Shown here: positions 61,327 to 64,000 of the stretch, piece by piece
Position numbering within the stretch: position 1 is the first letter of the stretch
Layout of the letters: each line of letters opens with the position of its first letter
Assembly (NCBI RefSeq): GCF_900155395.1
Contig: NZ_LT699728.1
Location: forward strand, 248,001 to 312,000
DNA length: 64,000 nt
DNA from: Merdibacter massiliensis
GTDB taxonomy: Bacteria > Bacillota_I > Bacilli_A > Erysipelotrichales > Erysipelotrichaceae
Direction of reading: 5' to 3'
Notes under the pieces: generated by a model
What the model was told of the DNA's origin: nothing
Database searches by the model: none
What the model saw: only the letters and a program-made list of their open reading frames with translations
Program-made: the position numbers and the translations under genes

Positions 61327-63267
61327 ATGGGTTATGAAAAGCTCTTCACACCATTTAAAATTGGTAAGATGGAAGTGAAAAACCGTATTGGAATGTCTCC
61401 AATGGGTACAAACTCTGCATTTACCAATGGTCGAAAAGATGCACAAGAAATTGATTATTTTATTGAACGTGCAAAAGGCGGCGTTGGCATCATCTTCATG
61501 GGATGTCAAATGTTAAATGAGAAAATTGCACAAGGTTCTATGGAAGGTTACTTAGACTCTTACACTGTATTGCCTTCTTTGACTTCCGTATGTGACGGCG
61601 TACATCGTTATGGTGCAAAGATCGTTTGTCAGGTTTCCCCGGGTACCGGACGTAATGCATTCCCGGATACTTTTGGAAATCCGCCTATTTCTTCTTCTGA
61701 AACACCATCTGTCTTTAATCCGGATGTCAAATGCCATGCATTGACAAAAGAAGAAATTGCACAGATCATGGAAGGATTTAAATTCTCTGCCGGTGTTGCC
61801 AGAGATGCAGGTTATGATGCCATTGAGATCCATGCGCATGCAGGTTATCTCATCGATCAATTCATGTCCCCTGTCTGGAACAAACGCACTGATGAATATG
61901 GAGGAAGTCCAGAAAACTGTGCGCGTTTTGCAGTCGAGATCGTACAGGCCATCAAAAGTGTCGTAGGTGATTCGATGCCTGTTATCTTCCGTATTTCTCT
62001 GGATCATCGTTTCCCAGGCGGACGTACGATCGAAGACAGCGTCAAACTGTTAAAGATCTTGGAAAAAGCCGGAGTAGATGCATTCGATGTAGATGCAGGA
62101 TGCTACGAAACATTGGATTACATTTTCCCTCCTTCTTATTTAGGAGAATCCTGCATGTCTTATGTATGCAAAGCTGCACGTGAAGCAGTTAGTGTTCCTT
62201 TATTCACTGCAGGTACATTAGCACCTGATTCAGCACTCGAGCTGATTGAATCCGGAGTCGTAGACTTCACAAATATGGGCCGTGCCCTCATTGCCGATCC
62301 GCAATTGCCAAACAAATTGATGGAAGGCCGTCCCGAAGATGTGCGTCCTTGTCTGCGCTGCAATGAATACTGTATCGGACGTATCTGGAACCGTCATACA
62401 AAACTCAGCTGTGCAGTCAATCCACAGGCAATGGAAGAAGTACGCTTTGAAATCAAGAAGACAGATGCACCAAAGAATGTCGTTGTCATCGGCGGCGGAC
62501 CTGCAGGCATGGAAGCCGCACGCGTAGCTGCAATCGAAGGACATCATGTCGTATTATATGAAAAAAATGATCGCTTAGGCGGCGTCATGGGGGATATTTG
62601 TACAGCCAGCTTTAAGCAGAACATCAAAAAATTAACAACATGGTATCAAACACAATTACAGAAATTAAATGTTGAAGTACATTTAAATACTGAAATCACA
62701 GGGGAAGAAGATTTCTTAGATACATGCGACAAGATCATCATCGGCTGCGGTGCCAAACCAATCATGCCGAAGATTCCCGGCATCGATAACGACAATGTTG
62801 TCACGATGCTGGATGCACATCGTGATCACACACGTTTGAAAGGTGAAAATATCGTTGTTTGCGGCGGCGGTGCTTCCGGATTAGACGGTGCATTGGAAAT
62901 GGCAAGCGAATTGGGCAAAAAAGTTACAGTTGTAGAAATGCAGCCGCAGTGCGGTAAAGACGTATTCTTTATCAATCAGATCACATTATTCAATAAACTA
63001 GCAGAAGCCGATGTTACCTTGATGACCAATACAAAAGTGATTGCAATGGATGCAGAAGGTCTGACAGTAGAATGTGCAGATGGCACAACAAAGAAGATTC
63101 CTGCAGATACGATCGTCAATGCCTTTGGCATGCGTCCAGATCTCAGCGTTGTCGACAAGATCAAAGCAAAATATCATATCAAGACGCGCGTCGTTGGTGA
63201 CAGCAATGCTCTAGGCAAGATTGGCGAAGCAATCCGTGATGGATTCTATGCTGCTACATCTTTATAA
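61327..63267 (+). CDS. Old-yellow-enzyme family enoate reductase (BaiCD/BaiH, 2,4-dienoyl-CoA reductase-like)
   Basis: A 646-residue FMN/FAD/4Fe-4S flavoenzyme. Start at 61327, with CAGGAGGT upstream. The TIM-barrel domain (1-370) has NRIGMSPMGTN and EIHAHAGYLIDQFMSPVWNKRTDEYGG (His pair and Tyr for substrate). RPCLRCNEYCIG with a later SCAVNP gives four cysteines for the cluster. The C-terminal half has two dinucleotide loops, VVVIGGGPAGMEAA (FAD) and NIVVCGGGASGLDGA (NADH). This layout is shared by BaiCD, BaiH, FldZ-like and dienoyl-CoA reductases. A bile-acid role is suggested only by the bile-salt hydrolase gene next door; other enoates are possible. Confidence 0.88.
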   Translation: MGYEKLFTPFKIGKMEVKNRIGMSPMGTNSAFTNGRKDAQEIDYFIERAKGGVGIIFMGCQMLNEKIAQGSMEGYLDSYTVLPSLTSVCDGVHRYGAKIVCQVSPGTGRNAFPDTFGNPPISSSETPSVFNPDVKCHALTKEEIAQIMEGFKFSAGVARDAGYDAIEIHAHAGYLIDQFMSPVWNKRTDEYGGSPENCARFAVEIVQAIKSVVGDSMPVIFRISLDHRFPGGRTIEDSVKLLKILEKAGVDAFDVDAGCYETLDYIFPPSYLGESCMSYVCKAAREAVSVPLFTAGTLAPDSALELIESGVVDFTNMGRALIADPQLPNKLMEGRPEDVRPCLRCNEYCIGRIWNRHTKLSCAVNPQAMEEVRFEIKKTDAPKNVVVIGGGPAGMEAARVAAIEGHHVVLYEKNDRLGGVMGDICTASFKQNIKKLTTWYQTQLQKLNVEVHLNTEITGEEDFLDTCDKIIIGCGAKPIMPKIPGIDNDNVVTMLDAHRDHTRLKGENIVVCGGGASGLDGALEMASELGKKVTVVEMQPQCGKDVFFINQITLFNKLAEADVTLMTNTKVIAMDAEGLTVECADGTTKKIPADTIVNAFGMRPDLSVVDKIKAKYHIKTRVVGDSNALGKIGEAIRDGFYAATSL

Positions 63268-63272
63268 AAGTT

Positions 63273-63303
63273 AAAAAAGAAAGCTCATGCAGCTTTCTTT
63301 TTT
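63273..63303 (+). terminator. Terminator after the flavoenzyme gene
   Basis: AAAAAAGAAAGCT and AGCTTTCTTTTTT enclose CATGC; T run on the plus strand. Read-through to the next gene is thus limited. Confidence 0.9.
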
Positions 63304-63353
63304 ATTGCTTAAAATCTGTTTATAATAAGAGTAGATAGAAAGAAGGTATGCCT

Positions 63354-64000
63354 ATGTGTACAAGCATTTCCATGTATGAAGGAATCTATGGCCGCAATCT
63401 GGATCTGGATCATTCTTTTGGTCAAGAGGTCATTATTACCCCTCGCCGCTACCCTTTTACGTTTCAACAAGGCGAACCGTTGCAAGAGCATCCGGCAATG
63501 ATCGGTACAGCAACAAATTTTCAAGGATATCCGCTTTATGCAGAAGCAATGAATGAATATGGTCTGTATATGGCCGGATTGAATTTCCCGGGGAATGCCG
63601 ATTACAGTTCCCATATAAACCTGGCAGCGCCAGCCTATGCCCCATATGAGCTCATCCCATGGATCTTGGGTACTTGCAAAACGGTACAGCAGGCAAAACA
63701 ACAGCTTGCAGACTTTCAGATTCTCAATAAACCGATTGTCCCTCAAATTCCATTGGCGCCATTGCATTGGCAGATTGCAGATGAAAAAGCAACCATTGTT
63801 TTAGAAATCATGCAGGATGGGATCCATATTTACGATGATCCGGTCGGTGTACTGACAAACAATCCGCCATTTCCTTTTCACCAGTATAATCTTCGCCAAT
63901 ATCGCCATCTGTCTGCAAATGCAGATCATGTTGGCTTTCCTGCACAGCAAGACCTGGAAACATTTGGCGAGGGCATGGGGGCCATCGGTCTTCCCGGTGA
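63354..64000 (+). CDS. Bile salt hydrolase/choloylglycine hydrolase family, 3' end cut by the window
   Basis: The frame is open from 63354 to the window end (215 codons) and would continue. Start MCTSISMYEG puts the nucleophile Cys at position 2, as this Ntn-hydrolase family needs; the upstream in-frame ATG at 63348 would not. Conserved residues seen are Arg14 and Asp17 in GRNLDLDHSFG, the Asn in GLNFPGNADY, PLHWQIAD and the Asn in VGVLTNNPPF. The pattern is that of Gram-positive bile salt hydrolases, which deconjugate glycine or taurine from bile salts; penicillin V acylase is the alternative. AGAAGG lies upstream. Follows a terminator, so it has its own promoter. Confidence 0.9.
   Translation, partial: MCTSISMYEGIYGRNLDLDHSFGQEVIITPRRYPFTFQQGEPLQEHPAMIGTATNFQGYPLYAEAMNEYGLYMAGLNFPGNADYSSHINLAAPAYAPYELIPWILGTCKTVQQAKQQLADFQILNKPIVPQIPLAPLHWQIADEKATIVLEIMQDGIHIYDDPVGVLTNNPPFPFHQYNLRQYRHLSANADHVGFPAQQDLETFGEGMGAIGLPG

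Overview
The window looks like a chromosomal stretch of a low-GC, Gram-positive gut anaerobe, most likely a Bacillota member near the Erysipelotrichia. Supporting signs are AT-rich DNA, strong AGGAGG-type ribosome binding sites, several PTS operons, PRD regulators, a BspA-like surface protein, a desulfoferrodoxin, L-lactate dehydrogenase and a bile-salt-hydrolase-like enzyme. The taxon is an inference; no 16S rRNA lies here.

Layout. 1-5.7 kb: end of a molybdenum hydroxylase operon (FeS subunit, Mo subunit, MocA-like cytidylyltransferase), an EFR1-type ferredoxin, a frameshifted quinone-oxidoreductase-like gene and its divergent Rrf2 regulator. 5.7-9.7 kb: a decayed IS3-family element with an IS21-family element nested inside it. 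9.7-16.3 kb: a very AT-rich mannose-family PTS operon (EIIA, EIIB, EIIC, EIID, BtpA/SgcQ-like protein, HAD phosphatase) with a divergent LevR-like regulator whose ATPase motifs are degenerate. 17.1-21.5 kb: aconitase diverging from citrate synthase and isocitrate dehydrogenase, the oxidative branch from citrate to 2-oxoglutarate. 21.5-36.8 kb: housekeeping genes (YfcE-like phosphoesterase, a histone-H1-like fusion protein, HtrA, LDH, YcxB-like and YitT proteins, uracil-DNA glycosylase, ABC-F, RNA m5C methyltransferase, DUF1836 protein, NagA, TetR regulator, tRNA-Thr, FemX-like transferase, PfkB kinase). 36.9-38.8 kb: an IS1634-like element flanked by a perfect 53-bp target duplication that carries the promoter of the neighbouring sugar kinase gene. 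38.9-49.7 kb: CDF transporter, YlbJ-like protein, cellobiose-type PTS operon with GH1 phospho-glucosidase and LicR-like regulator, superoxide reductase, RluA-type pseudouridine synthase, Lrp regulator and tmRNA. 49.7-56.6 kb: an accessory island next to ssrA (IS4-family element, small membrane protein, serine recombinase, 1140-residue surface protein). 56.8-64 kb: Lon protease with an upstream TetR regulator, then a PucR/CdaR-type regulator diverging from a BaiCD/BaiH-like flavoenzyme, and a bile-salt hydrolase cut by the window end.

How parts work together. The two PTS operons couple sugar uptake to phosphosugar processing under PRD regulators. The citrate/aconitase/IDH cluster shares a divergent promoter with a perfect dyad over both -35 regions. 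The most interesting arrangements are: the serine recombinase next to resolvase-type half-sites in inverted orientation in front of a surface-protein gene; the IS1634-like insertion that copied a promoter; the LevR-like protein without sigma-54 activator motifs; matching TetR-type operators in front of both tetR and lon; and the bile-acid-type gene pair at the right edge. No CRISPR array or clear prophage was seen.
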